From Marsupella aquatica (taxonomy: Eukaryota; Marchantiophyta): a stretch of 64,000 nucleotides of DNA. Each line of letters starts with the position of its first letter. Within the stretch, counting starts at the first letter, position 1. The stretch covers positions 14,508,001-14,572,000 of the forward strand of contig OZ316897.1 of NCBI GenBank assembly GCA_973895155.1. Direction: 5' to 3'. The notes beneath the pieces were generated by a model that saw nothing but the letters and a program-made list of their open reading frames with translations, made no database searches and was not told the origin of the DNA. Both the position numbers and the translations under genes were made by a program. Shown here piece by piece: positions 12,611 through 23,975 of the stretch.

Positions 12611-13671
12611 TTCCTACCCCTTGCATGGAACCCCTTTGGTAACCTCATCCAAGTTTACTCAGCTCCTTAGTCGACAACACCATTTCCCTTTACACTTCCC
12701 AACTTTGGATGTTTGAGAGGAGGTGGTCCCCTCATATATACTTCTAGGTACTTGCCACCCCCGGACCATATTTGGTCTCAATTTTTTGGGCCCCAACCTA
12801 TGCATCTTTGAATTCTAAATCAGGTGGCAAGTAATCATGGCAAGGCCGAGGGCTCGGCGGTGTTCGGGTGACCGTGTTTTCTGGCAAGAGCATGTTGGCT
12901 CTTTTGAAGTTAACCTTGCATGCTCATAAGTTCTACACTAAAATCAAAATGATAATTCTAGTAACAAGGGTAGTGGGTATTAAGAAAGGTTCAGGTGAAA
13001 TTAAAATACTGTTAAACCCTATTTCACCATACTTGCGGACCAACACATCACGAAAATTAGTTTTCTTACGACATATGATCCTAATATCTCCAAGAGAAAA
13101 TGAAACAGGAATATCATCCGGACTCCTATTCAGATCCATGACTTCAATAAAGGACAAAGATGATGCACTCCTACTCCTCTCGGTATGACACCACTGGGTA
13201 TATTATTGGCTCGTTAGAAACCATAACAGCAGTTGCAAACTGAGCTCCAAAATGATAGGTTAGATGTTGCCTCATAGATGGTTTGTCTAAAAGATGGACT
13301 CAAAAACGGATTACGAAGGGGAAGATCAGGGATAACTCTCTCTCCTGGATTCATGATGGCTCTCCTATTCCTTTGCTATCCGGGCCAAAGGACGCCCCAC
13401 CCCTACATTCCCAAAGAAACCTTATTCCCTAAGGTCCCATCTATAAGTCTACCACTCATTCCTTTGCTATCCGGGCCGAAGGACGTCCCACTACTATGTT
13501 CAAGGCACAAAAGAGTTTCACAACCTTGAATGATAAACACTGCGGAATGAGGGGAGAGTGCCCCTCACCACTTTATTTATAGTGCACACCAAGAGGGCAT
13601 GGATCAAGCCCAAGCACTTGGATGAAGGCCAAGTGTCAAACATCTAATACCTAAGAGTGTGCTAGTACTGT
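12611..13671. other. Intergenic, with one short duplicated motif
   Basis: No gene is recognised. A 33-bp motif, ATTCCTTTGCTATCCGGGCC followed by AAAGGACGCCCCAC, occurs at about 13367-13400 and again with two substitutions at about 13458-13490. Confidence 0.55.
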
Positions 13672-13895
13672 TCATAGTTGGTGAAACTACTTTTAGTTGG
13701 TGGAACTACCATGCGTTGGTGGACCTACTATGCGTTGGTGGACCTACTGTGCGTTGGTAAAACTACTATAGTTGGTAGAACTACTATGCACTGGTGGACC
13801 TACTGTGCATTGGTAGAACTACTATGCGTTGGTGAATATTATTGTAATTGGTGGAACTACTCATATGCATTGGTGGAACTACTATAGTCCGTTAA
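13672..13895 (+). repeat. Short-unit minisatellite
   Basis: About ten degenerate copies of a roughly 20-bp unit, TTGGTGGAACTACTATGCG, with variants GGTAGAACTAC and GGTGGACCTAC. The frame through it gives a periodic W/Y/V-rich peptide that is not a gene. Confidence 0.88.
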
Positions 13896-15285
13896 TATAG
13901 CTAAAGAAGTTTCATAAAGTTTAAATTTAATAATCTAACTACTAAATTACTTATATAATCTATAGCGTATTAAAATAAACAATTTTTTATAACTTAAGAG
14001 AAAATCACGACAGCGGGGAGTTGAAACCATAGAAATGAGTTCTCTTAGGGCTAGGGATGAGTCGGTTTCATGAGGCCTGTCAAAAAACTGAGTGCCTGCA
14101 TGGATGTGTTCAAAATGTCTGGGCCTAAAACCCGTGCGTAGGTCGTCATTGGGCCGTCACTTGTCGTTAAGAAAAATCTGGCCAAGTGTGGCAAGGGCCA
14201 AAGGCAAGGGCGTCGGGCGTTGTTGGGCGAGACGCCAACACAATGACAGTCAATCTCGGGCTGCAAGTCCAGGCTCCACGTTGGAGGGTCGGGTAGCAAC
14301 CCAGGCAGCAAACCGGACGGAGGAGTCCAGGCAAGGCAAACGTGAGGGGAGGCCGGAGGGGAGGCCGGAGGGTCGGGCAGCAAGGAGTCCAGGGGCGACG
14401 TCGGGGGGGCCAAGGGTCACGGAGGTGAACCAAAGAGAGGCAAGAGGCAGTCATTGGCTGCAGGGCGTAGTCGTTGGCTATGGGGTTGAGGCGAGAGGCG
14501 AGGGGCCACGGCTTGTTTGGACAACGCTCTCTCGTTAAGGGCATTAGTTAACTATAAGAGCATTTGGGTCAATCGGAATGTGCCACATCATCACTTTATG
14601 TCTCATAATGAGACTATACGGTTTTGAGGTATTCATACGTCATAAGTTTCTAGAATATACAAAGAAGGTACAGTCATGGTGTGTGTCAGACGATGTGGGG
14701 TCCTGTTTATTGTCTTTGCCAGAACATTTCTGGCCTGTTTGTGACAGGCATGCCCTTAACGTTGGCCAATGGGCTTGTGATGAACCATTACGGATATACG
14801 GTCTACCTTATATGCACTAATGGTCCTTCCCAGGACCATTACCCTATACGTTGGGAGCTCCCTCATCGCGAGCACGGCCTGGCTACTCCCTTGCAAAGTC
14901 GGGTCTGGCTCCTCCCACCCCTTGCGAGACGGTCCTGCCTCCTCCCTCCCTCCTTGCGAGTTGCACCTCCTCCCTCCCTCCTCGCGCTCCTCCCTTGCTC
15001 CTGCTAGTCGGGCCTGGCTCCTTGTCGGGGTGCCTGTCTCCCTCCTGTTCCTCGGGCCACAGGGGCTTGCTTCAATGGGGCTCATCTCAATAGGGGCATA
15101 GGGGCTCGCCTCCTCGGGCCTGCCTCCCTCCTGCTCCTTGGGCCTTGCTCCATAGAGGCTCGCTGCTGCAGTATTCTGCACGACACTGCATTCGCCGCTA
15201 CATTCCATTTTGTTTTGTCCTATTGCTTCTTCCTTTTGTGGTTTCAATTTTTCTCACCGAAAGCGACACTGCAAATTCAAATGAT
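13896..15285. other. Intergenic, GC-rich block, no gene recognised
   Basis: AT-rich at first, then a GC-rich segment (about 14100-15150) full of GGAGGCCGGAGGG-like and CCTCCTCCCTCC-like low-complexity runs. These create overlapping open frames on both strands with Gly/Arg/Pro/Ser composition and no domain, so I do not call genes. Confidence 0.6.
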
Positions 15286-15350
15286 GACCACCACGGGGAA
15301 AAAGGGCGCAACCCTTTATTATAGTTTCTAATGTTTTGTATTGATTCACA
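15286..15350 (+). repeat. Dispersed 65-bp repeat, copy 1
   Basis: It begins GACCACCACGGGGAAAAAGG and continues through GCGCAAC and TATTATAGTTT to GATTCA. A related copy lies at 19677-19741 in the same orientation, about 4.4 kb downstream. Confidence 0.65.
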
Positions 15351-15761
15351 CATCTGCCTACAGTCTAAGCCAGATACAACATACAAACAAACTGTATTTA
15401 CAATAGTCAGACATCTTCAAAATGCTAGCCTTCAATTAGTGTTCATTCATGATTGAATGTTTCACTCTTGTATCATAGTAAGATCCTGGGTTCGTAGCCT
15501 CCATCATTGGGGGGTTGATTACCAAAAATTGTAGGAATAACGTGTGAGATGAAAACTAGCTAAACTTTAAACACCTATAGGAGGTTTAAAAAGTTCATAT
15601 AAACTCAACTCTATAGAATATTTTTGATATATATATTTTTTATAAAGTCAGGTAATTAGTGAAAATAAATAATATTCCTAAAATATTCCTAAAATATTCC
15701 TAAAATATTTTATATTATGCTAGGATTGCAAGTGGTATCCCAAATGATACACTGAGTTAAC
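15351..15761. other. Intergenic, nothing recognised
   Basis: AT-rich DNA. Near 15670-15710 there are three consecutive copies of the word CCTAAAATATT. No gene is visible. Confidence 0.5.
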
Positions 15762-16022
15762 CTCAAGGGTCTCACTATATGAAGGCCATGTTTTTAGGCC
15801 TCAAACTCCCTAAAATGTAAGGAAAAAAGATTTTAACCCTATAAAGTTTGAATATTCTTAGAGTATTCCAAAATTTTGATTAAAAAGACCATAATCTTCT
15901 TGTAAGTCTCAAAAGTGTTCTTATCAACAAAAAAATGTTTTCCCTTAGAATCAATAAGCCAACCATATCCTTTGTGCACGTGATGTGTCATTTTTGTGGA
16001 AGTGAAACCCCTCATAGTTGCG
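15762..16022 (+). repeat. Dispersed repeat, copy 2
   Basis: This is the collinear, diverged copy of 11955-12240. It starts at CTCACTATATGAAGGCC and ends with GCACGTGATGTGTCATTTTT and GTGAAACCCCT. It is slightly shorter than copy 1 through several small deletions. Confidence 0.75.
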
Positions 16023-17499
16023 GAATCCATTGCCCTAATAGCTCATGTCTCCCCTCTTCATTTGGCCACAATCTTCATTTTGGTTTTGCAATGAAGATTC
16101 TATAGTCACATAACCCTGTTTTGAGTCTTGAACATTAGGGTATTTTCAATCAAAAATAGTTCCCAAATAGATAATACTGTCATTTTTGTGTATAGCATAA
16201 CTATGCACATGCTATTGAGGATCAAGTTTGTATGGACAACCTAAGGTCGTATGGCCCATTGATTCAGCATAATTGGCCTGGATTTTAGGGGTTTGCGGGG
16301 GCTATCTTGCCTGCTTGTCAGATCCTTCCGAAATAGCACCCAATTAGCTTGCGTTAGGGAGTCAAGGCCAAGTAGACTAACTTGGAGGCTGAGTTTCAAG
16401 TGCACTTGGCCCCTAGACTATTAGTTGAGTGAGAACCGTGAATTAGTTGCTAGAGTCAGGGCCATTCCAGTCCTGACATGTTAGGACCTACGCTAATTTG
16501 GGCCATGAGCATGTCTTGGGGGCAAGTAGGTCAGTGAGGACGGATAGGTACGCGAGGGAGTCCGAGCTACACCCAAAGAGAGACTGTTCCGAATAAACAA
16601 TGGGTGTAGGTTCTGGCTCTGGCTTATGGCAAGGCCACGCGGGCCATGGAGGACCTATTCATTGACCTATCTATTAACGTCTGTTGAGCTGGAGTAAGGA
16701 TGCTAGTCTTGGAATGCCTAGATCCTTTGGGTTACTTACCGGGGTGTTTGGTTGCCTGTGCAAACAGTGAGGACCATGGAGCGACAAACGGGTTAGAGAG
16801 CAAGTGCAACTTCGTATGGGAGTGGCTGTCGGGGGTGCCAAATGCATCAAGTTGCTTGCTCAAGGAATTTCGTGGAGGCGTTCGGGCACCAACAGCACTA
16901 AGGCGTGTGTGTCGGGATTGGTGAGGGCGTTGTGGCTAGGTACACCACTCAAAGCCAATTGAGGGATTTTGAGCTCCTCGGATTTATTGGAAGACCACTT
17001 ACAACTGATTAACTACGAAAGTGAGGAAGCCCATGCAAAACTTCTGGTTTATTTACTTGCATAAGAAGGAAACTATATCAAATACTTAGGATTGCATACT
17101 TAGTCTTATTTTAGAAATATGATGTAGAAATGTATTGTGGAAGCAGTACCTCATCCCAAGGAACAACAACCCTATGGACCCCTTTGACTCCGCAGATTGC
17201 AAGCAAGATTGCAATTACCTATATATGTAGTATGTCCTCCACTCCCAAAGTCAACTTGATCCTTATCCCGAGCTTTGACCCGACATGTTTCTACATTACA
17301 TTTGTCTCTATACCCATGCATTGCATAAAATATGTAATCACCTAAATGATGTACTTGTATAAAACAAGTCATTGCATAAAAGAACCGGGCAGGGTTTCTC
17401 ATTAAGTCATTCTTGTTTCTGCTCATTTGATCACAAACATTTATACATTCAATCATTCTCATTTACAAGAGGGCTTAAAACACACGGACACTCTTCTCA
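16023..17499. other. Intergenic, no gene recognised
   Basis: Mixed-composition DNA with only short frames. The 74-codon frame at 16700-16924 has no recognisable domain. Confidence 0.55.
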
Positions 17500-17684
17500 T
17501 TCCAGTCATTCAATCATTGTTATTTAATGCACACAATTCTCATTTATGCATAGTTATTATTCTCATTTCCATTATTCAATCATTGTTATTTAATGCACAC
17601 TATTCTCACTTATGCATAGTTATTATGCTCATTCCAATTATTCAATCATTCTTATTAGTGCACGCAATTTTTATTTATGCATGG
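17500..17684 (+). repeat. 66-bp direct repeat, about three copies
   Basis: Copies begin with ATTCAATCATT near 17508, 17575 and 17640. Each carries a TTATTTAATGCACACAATTC-like block and a TTATGCATAGTTATTA-like block. The third copy runs directly into the leader of array B. Confidence 0.8.
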
Positions 17685-18195
17685 ACTAGCTCAATACCTG
17701 TGCGTTGCACAAAAGATGTCGTGTCACCCAAGATGTCGTTAAGAAAAAAAAGATGTCGTGTCACCCAAGATGTTGTTAAGACAAAAAGATGTTGTGTCGC
17801 CCAAGATGTCATTAAGAAAAAAATATGCACTGTCGCCCAAGATGTCGTTAAGATTTTGTGCTGCCCAAGATGTCATTAAGGAAAAAAGGTGTAGTGTCGC
17901 CCAAGGTGTCGTTAAGAAAAAAGATGTCGTGTCACCCAAGATGTCATTGAGAAAGAAAATGTCGTGTCGCCGAAGATGTCCTGAAGAAAACTAATGTCGT
18001 GTCGCCAAGGTGTCATTCAGAAAAAAGATGTTGTGTCACCCAAGATGTTGTTAAGAAAAAAATGTCGTGGCACCCAAGATGTACTTAAGAAAAAAGATGT
18101 TGTGTCACCCAAGATGTCGTTAATAAAAAAGATGTTGTGGCACCCAAGATGTTGTTAAGAGAAAAGCTGTCGTTAAGTAGAAACGATGTTGTTAA
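17685..18195 (+). repeat. Minisatellite array B with the same leader as array A
   Basis: The leader ACTAGCTCAATACCTGTGCG then TTGCAC (17685-17710) differs from that of array A at two adjacent positions. About twelve copies of a roughly 40-bp unit follow: AAGATGTCGTTAAGAAAAAA then GATGTCGTGTCGCCC or CACCC. Open frames on both strands are periodic artefacts. Confidence 0.9.
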
Positions 18196-18720
18196 GACAA
18201 AAGTTGCACAAAAGATGGTGTGGTGAGAAACAGTAGTTGAAGTGAGAAAAAGATGTCAAGGGAGAGGAAAGATGTCGAGGTGAGAAAAGATGTCAAGGCA
18301 AGGAGAAGATGTCGAGGTGAACAAAGATGTTGATGAGAAAATTAAAGAAGTTGAGCAAAAAATATGTCAAGGAGAGAAAAGATGGCAATGTGAGAAAAAT
18401 ATGTGGAGATAAGGGAAAGATGTTGTGGTGAGATAAAAATGTGAAAGGGAGGAAAAGGTCAGATGTTGAGGTGAAAAAAATGTCAATTCAATGAGAAAAA
18501 GAGGTCATGTTGAGGTGAGGCAAAGAAGTCAAGGTGAAAAAAAGATGTCCAGGAGAGAAAACATGGCGAGGTGAGAAAAAGATGTAAAGATGAGAAAAAA
18601 ATGTTGAGGAGAGAAAAGATGTTGAGGGTGAGGGAAAGATGTTGCGGTGAGAGAAAGATGGTAAGGTGAGAAAAAGATAAGATGTCGATGTGAGAAAAGA
18701 TGTTGAGGTGAGGAAAAGAT
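18196..18720 (+). repeat. Purine-rich degenerate array
   Basis: Degenerate repeats of about 20 bp based on GATGTCGAGGTGAGAAAA. The plus strand is almost entirely A, G and T with very little C, so strand asymmetry is strong. It continues array B without a clear break. Confidence 0.8.
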
Positions 18721-18905
18721 GTCGAGTCAAATGATAAAATATATGGAGGAGAGAAACAAAAATCAAGGACCTAAAAGATGTCGAGTCAGATGAGAAAATA
18801 TATGGAGGAAAGAAACAAAATCAAGGACCTAACAGATGTTGAGTCAGATGAGAAAATATATGGAGGAAAGAAACAAATCAAGGACCTAAAAGATGTCGAG
18901 GGTGA
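18721..18905 (+). repeat. 60-bp tandem repeat, three copies
   Basis: Three well-conserved copies begin near 18721, 18780 and 18838 with GTCGAGTCAGATGAGAAAAT, then TATGGAGGAAAGAAACAAA and TCAAGGACCTAAAAGAT. Divergence between copies is only a few bases, so this is the youngest part of the complex. Confidence 0.88.
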
Positions 18906-19676
18906 GAAAAAAATTGTCTTGGTGAGATAATGATGTAAATGTGAGGCAAGATTAGAGATGTCAACTGAAGGCAAGGTAGAGTTGTTGTCGTGGTGTTCAA
19001 CAACTCATGCATTGGCACATAGAAATTGGAGACGCGAGATAATGGTCACTGTAGCATAGAGTCCAAGCACAACCGAATGATACCAAAAAAATAGTTTTAA
19101 TTTTTTTTTAGAGAAATCAATATTGTATACCAAAACTTTAAGGCTAATATCCAATTCTTTAAAACTAAATTTTAATAATTAGTCTTTAATTAATATTGAA
19201 TAAATTTGTTATCTTTGTCAAATTTGGGGGTAGGCTAGGGGTAGCGTGGTTAGCTTGGGGCAGAGGTAATTGAGATTAATAGGGGTATGGATGGATCCGG
19301 CGGTTACAAAAAAAACAAATTTTCAACTAAGGGCTAAGATTTGTTCCCATTTTTTCTTGAGTTTGTAAATGTACCCTTTCTACAGTAAATGGTATTATAG
19401 TGACTTACAGTGCACTCAATATTGTTTTCTTGTGTATCTTTGATGGTACAGTCAGGTTTCTCCTTGATACTCGTGCGTACAATAGTTTTCTAGAGTAAAT
19501 GGTATTATAGTTACAATGAGTTAGTTTCATTTTTGTCTTTTGTCTCCACCATTTGATTCCCTTTTGTGTGAAAAATTTACTGTACTTTTGGTCCACTGTA
19601 TATTTAATTCGATTTTGGTTTTATCGCTTGTGTCTATTGATTACCTTTTTTTGTTGGCACAGCATTTTTGAATGAC
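18906..19676. other. AT-rich intergenic DNA
   Basis: No gene is recognised. A block containing TAAATGGTATTATAGT occurs twice, near 19386 and 19497. Confidence 0.5.
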
Positions 19677-19741
19677 TGACCACGGGAAAAAAAGCGCAAC
19701 AGTGTATTATAGTTTAGGATATTGTTCTCATTGCATCACCC
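19677..19741 (+). repeat. Dispersed 65-bp repeat, copy 2
   Basis: Related to 15286-15350, starting GACCACGGGAAAAAAAGCGC and passing through TATTATAGTTT to GCATCA. Orientation is the same. Confidence 0.6.
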
Positions 19742-20696
19742 AGAGCATAGTGCAAAATAATCAGAAACCCCACCATTTGGTGTAGAAAATGTAGCAACTA
19801 ACCTTGTACTTGTAGTTGTACAGCTCATGTGCAATGACTGGTTTTTTGTTGCACCTTGGAGGGTAAAAAATGGAGGATTTGATGCCTTCCAGCAAATGAT
19901 GTCCTCTGGTGTGAACTATGAATGATGTGTGTGGATAGTACATTCAAGGCACTGGCAAAATTTTCATGTCTGAGGTTTGCATTGCCATTGCATGAACAAA
20001 ATCTCCATGCCAGAGACTACTACTCACATGTCATACTGGCCGCATTGGCAATGGAGTGCTCACAGTATGTATCAAGGCAGAGTGCGGAAAAGTGCATATC
20101 AATGATATCCCAGTGCAGTCCGTGGATAAGCGCTGGCTGGTTGTGTCTTCCCAGGAGCCTGCACTTAGACACACTCACTGTATTAAAAGAATGCAATTCC
20201 AAGATGTGGTCATTGCGAAAAGCATTGGTGGAGAAGAATGCATGGTCAATTTTTGGTCAGTAGGAAGTCCCTATGTCCCTACTTTTACCAGAAATTAGTA
20301 AACTCCTTTTAGACCTTGAACTGTCTTCAGATCTGTTTCCAAGAGCATTAACTGCAGTAATGGGGGGTCTTAAACCTCCAAACTTTATAGACCTTAACTT
20401 AGTACTTTAGTTAAGGGTTAATGCACAAAAAGTTATAGACTACCAAATTCATAGTCCACAAGTTTTTGCCATAAAGACTAGTCATCTGCCATCATGTCCA
20501 AAACCACACTGGAGGCTAGTGAAAAAAAACCTATAAGACTGATCGTCTGGGCCATGACCAAAAGCACTCTATAGACTACTGTAGTGAAAAACAAAAAAAA
20601 TCTAGAAAAACAACATTTATTAGACAACCATATGACAAAACATCAAACTAACTTTGAAGTTTTGAGACTCCCTATTAGACCCCTCCAAGTGTGGTT
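19742..20696. other. Intergenic, no gene recognised
   Basis: Frames of 113 codons (+, 19922-20263) and 60 codons (-, 20202-20020) overlap here. Neither shows a domain, and neither begins or ends in a convincing gene context. A decayed transposon fragment is possible but not shown. Confidence 0.45.
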
Positions 20697-20778
20697 TGTA
20701 GGGAGCATTATGGTACAGAATCCACTGTTTATCTACTTTACCATATTGGTAGGGGATTCTGTACCATATGCCCCTACA
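20697..20778. repeat. Near-perfect inverted repeat (hairpin)
   Basis: The left arm 20697-20723 (27 nt) and right arm 20754-20778 (25 nt) pair completely except for two single-base bulges in the left arm, around a 30-nt loop. The core is ATGGTACAGAATCC opposite GGATTCTGTACCAT. The size resembles a short plant miRNA-type stem or a MITE. Confidence 0.85.
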
Positions 20779-21266
20779 TGAATCCCATGTTTGAGGCAGA
20801 GGAAGGAACGCCTGGACCTTCCTGTCAAAGAGTACGTAACTCAGGAACATTGTGTCACGTGAAGACACCAAGAAGGGAATCAGGTACGCCTACTCTACCA
20901 CATCGAAGAAGTTGCGCACGCATGGACATGGAGAAGCATGCTAGCGTGAGGATTCTGATTTCTGAGATCTGATCTCAAGCTCGGCAGCTCACCTTGTCCG
21001 CTCCCAGATTCTGACAAGTCTTGCATTGTGAGGAGTAGTATAAATGTTGAACAATCTCAGCTGCACTTTCATAGTTGACAGGTTGGGCCATCGGTTCGAC
21101 GATTATTTGAAAGAAGACCATCGAGGCACTCGGAAGCGTCGATTATTACCTGGATTTTGTGATTATCTGGCTGATCGATAGCAGAGCAGTTTGGACCACA
21201 AGACTCTTCGATTTGTAGTGACTCCACCCTTTTGAAGCGGTGCTCGTGGAAAGGCAAGACATCATC
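20779..21266. other. 5' flank of the left SDR gene
   Basis: No gene is recognised. It presumably contains the promoter of the SDR gene that starts at 21267; a TATAAATG word occurs at about 21040. Confidence 0.5.
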
Positions 21267-23288
21267 ATGGGCTCGACGTAAGTTGATCGATCTAACAATA
21301 ATTTTGACTTGCAGAATTGTATATGAGTATTGTGACTGTTAGTTCTGGAGTGCTAAGGACATTTGAGGAGATGTAAACTTGCCTCTGGGAAATCTCCCGT
21401 CTTTTAGTATCAAAATGGGTCGATACTAGGTTGCGTTTAAAGTCTTTCCGATTGGGAATTAGTTTGGAGAGGGATGGCATGGTATATTCTGGTGGACTGC
21501 GGAATACGTGGTCATCATATGCCATCGATTGATCACGTGCAGATTTCCATAAGAACATGAAATTCTAGCAGAAGTAATTGTAATACCTTGCCACATTTCT
21601 CTTACAATTCATTTGCATGATTTCATAAACAGTTTCGGGTGACGTATTTGCTATCATTGGACTTTTTTCAGAGATTGGTGGTCGAAGGACACTATTGTTG
21701 TAGTGACAGGAGCTAATAAGGGTATAGGATACGAGATGGTCCGACAGCTTGCTCAGAAAGGACTTACAGTAGTTTTGACAGCGCGAGACCAATCTAGGGG
21801 TCAAGCCGCCTTGAATGCGCTGAAGGCTGAGGGACTGGAACATATCTGGTTTCATCAATTGGACGTCGAAAGCCCACAGTCAGTGCAGGCTTTAGCGAAA
21901 TGGTTGGGAAGCAAGTTTGGTGGAATCGACATCCTGGTGAGCGTCTGGTATTCCGTCTTGGAATTGATGACTTCTAGCTTCTAAGTTTGTAAATCTCTCA
22001 GGACCGGCTCCGACTAATGATAAGTCGACATGTAGACTCTTTTGGCATGTGAAGCTCAAGGTCCTTGTTGTCATTGCTGATGGGTAACATCATCCGAATG
22101 CTTCAATCGCCAATCTTCCACATGAAATCCAGTTGTTCAAACGAGCCACAGTTACTTCATTATCGTGATAATACCGACTTTGATACCCGGCTAACCAGGT
22201 TTTGAGATGTAGTATGAGACAGATTTTGACATAGTAAAGTACTTTCTCTCTGAGTGGATTTGGATGAAATTGAATGCCAATTCTGGGGTCCGGTGTCCAT
22301 CAATGATTGAATTGCTCAAACTCGCATCCTATCTTGGAAACACAAAACTCTATTCTCCTTGTTTAGGAAGTGAAATAAATTGCAGATCGGAAGGTTTTAC
22401 TATAGCAGATGCCCGATTGATTTTCAAATCTGACGCGGTAGAAATTATGGCTTCTGTTGTCCAGATGAACAACGCCGGAATCAACGAGGGACCAAACGGT
22501 AGAGATCTGGACTATGAAAATGCGAAGGCAATGATCGCGACCAACTACTACGGTGTTAAAAATGTGACGGAAGGGTTGTTGCCACTTCTGCGAGCGTCTC
22601 CTGCTGGAGCACGCATTGTGAACGTCAGTTCCCGCCTGGGTTTATACAACGTAAGTGAATCAATAACTCGTTACCAACTCAACCCGTCGCTGGGTGGAAC
22701 GAAATTGAGATGCGGTTAGCAAATGCATAATATGGAAAATGCGCCTGATAATTCATGGACAGCTTCCATAAATCTCAGCTCTGGTTAACAAGGTGCATGT
22801 AATCCGTCTGTGTGTATTCAGCGGTTCAGGTCACAAGCCCTGAAGAATGTGTTCAAAGACGAGGACGGATATACCAAAGAAATGATCGACTCGCTGGCTG
22901 TGAAGTATTTGCAAGACGTGAAGGCAGGACGCGTGGATGAGGAAGGGTGGATAGAAAGCACTGGACCCATGTACAGTGAATCGAAGATATTTATGAGCGC
23001 CTACGCAATTGTGATGGCCAAATCTCTTTCGAAGTTGCAACCAGAGAGGACCACCAAATAATGGTCTCGACCTTCTGTCCAGGAGTTACCCTGACAGACA
23101 TGTTCACTAGTGCTGTCAAGAGCGGATTTGAAGCACCCGAGCGTTTTACCATAAAGACCATTGTGGAGGGAGCCGACACCGGTGTGTGGCTGGCTCTGCT
23201 TCCAAAAGAAGAGTTGGCCCCGAAGAATGGAAAGTTCTTCGGCGAGAGACAGGAGTATCTCTTTGGCTGGGAAAACCCAGGCTTCTAA
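21267..23288 (+). pseudogene. Short-chain dehydrogenase/reductase, frameshifted copy
   Basis: This was an SDR of the carbonyl reductase/menthol dehydrogenase-like group. Exons: 21267-21277, 21672-21936, 22465-22650, 22822-23288. Seen are the NAD(P)-binding motif TGANKGIG, MNNAG, IVNVSS and the catalytic YSESK. Exon 2 is 265 nt, exactly as in the partner gene at 23976-26207, and intron phases match. Exon 4 is 467 nt against 465 in the partner. Two extra bases (AG at 23047-23048, inside GAGAGGACC) shift the frame, and translation stops at 23059-23061 after 233 residues. The C-terminal text ADTGVWLALLPKEEL continues in the other frame to 23288. The truncated product keeps the catalytic Tyr and Lys but loses the substrate-side C-terminal part. 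It could be a pseudogene, a null allele or an assembly error. Confidence 0.85.
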
Positions 23289-23975
23289 TTCTTATAGCTC
23301 TTCTAGTCCTTCGAGTAGGTCCAATGTCTTGATCTGCAATCGTGAACTTGAGAAGTTCCCCGGCCAATGTTTGGGCAGGCGATTCTTCATGGATCGTTAC
23401 TGTCCTGACTCTATTAAAGACAATATAACTGACTTAATTGTTGTAAATGGGAAACACACACACACCTATGATGCATTGAATCGAACGACTGCGCAATGAC
23501 CACGAAATTACTGTCGTGCACATCATGAGGCCAATATTTGGGCAAACGATCATACTGTCATGACATTATTGAAATAAATGTAACTGACTACATCCTTTTA
23601 AAAGAGGAAGATACCTTCAATGCTGTTTCCAGTCGAAGTGCTCAGTGACTAGAAACTGCTCATTCTACATGTCGACAAAGTAGCATTTGACTCACATTTT
23701 CACACAAACTAATGATGAGCCACACTAGAACTCTCTAGAAACGGCGATAGTCAGATGCATCCGCATCTGAAAAATGACCTCATCCTCTCGAGCAACTTAT
23801 TTAACGGTTTGTAGCTAATCAAGGCTACAATTTCTTAACCGGGAGCACAGTTGAGAGGTCTTACTTGCCTCTACAGTCGTAAGACAACTTATTAATCATT
23901 TATTGCCAAGGAAGAAAACGAGCATATCACTATCCCTCCGAGTGTGAAACCTCTCGGTTGACATATTTGGAAGTA
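23289..23975. other. Shared 3' flank between the convergent SDR genes
   Basis: About 690 bases between the two stop codons. I see no gene and no long similarity between the two halves. Confidence 0.6.

Noticed and set aside
14051-14544. Overlapping 120-150 codon frames on both strands
   Set aside because: Produced by GC-rich low-complexity repeats (GGAGGCCGGAGGG type); Pro/Ser/Arg composition without domains.
15455-15500. tRNA-like text (AGATCCTGGGTTCG)
   Set aside because: No cloverleaf arms or matching acceptor stem around it; the T-arm consensus is incomplete.
17739-17994. Periodic frames across array B encoding repeated VSPKMSLRKK-like peptide
   Set aside because: Direct translation of the 40-bp minisatellite; unit length is not a constant multiple of three along the array.
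19761-20298. Possible transposase fragment
   Set aside because: Cys/His/Trp-containing frames on both strands looked suggestive, but no catalytic motif or terminal repeat could be identified.
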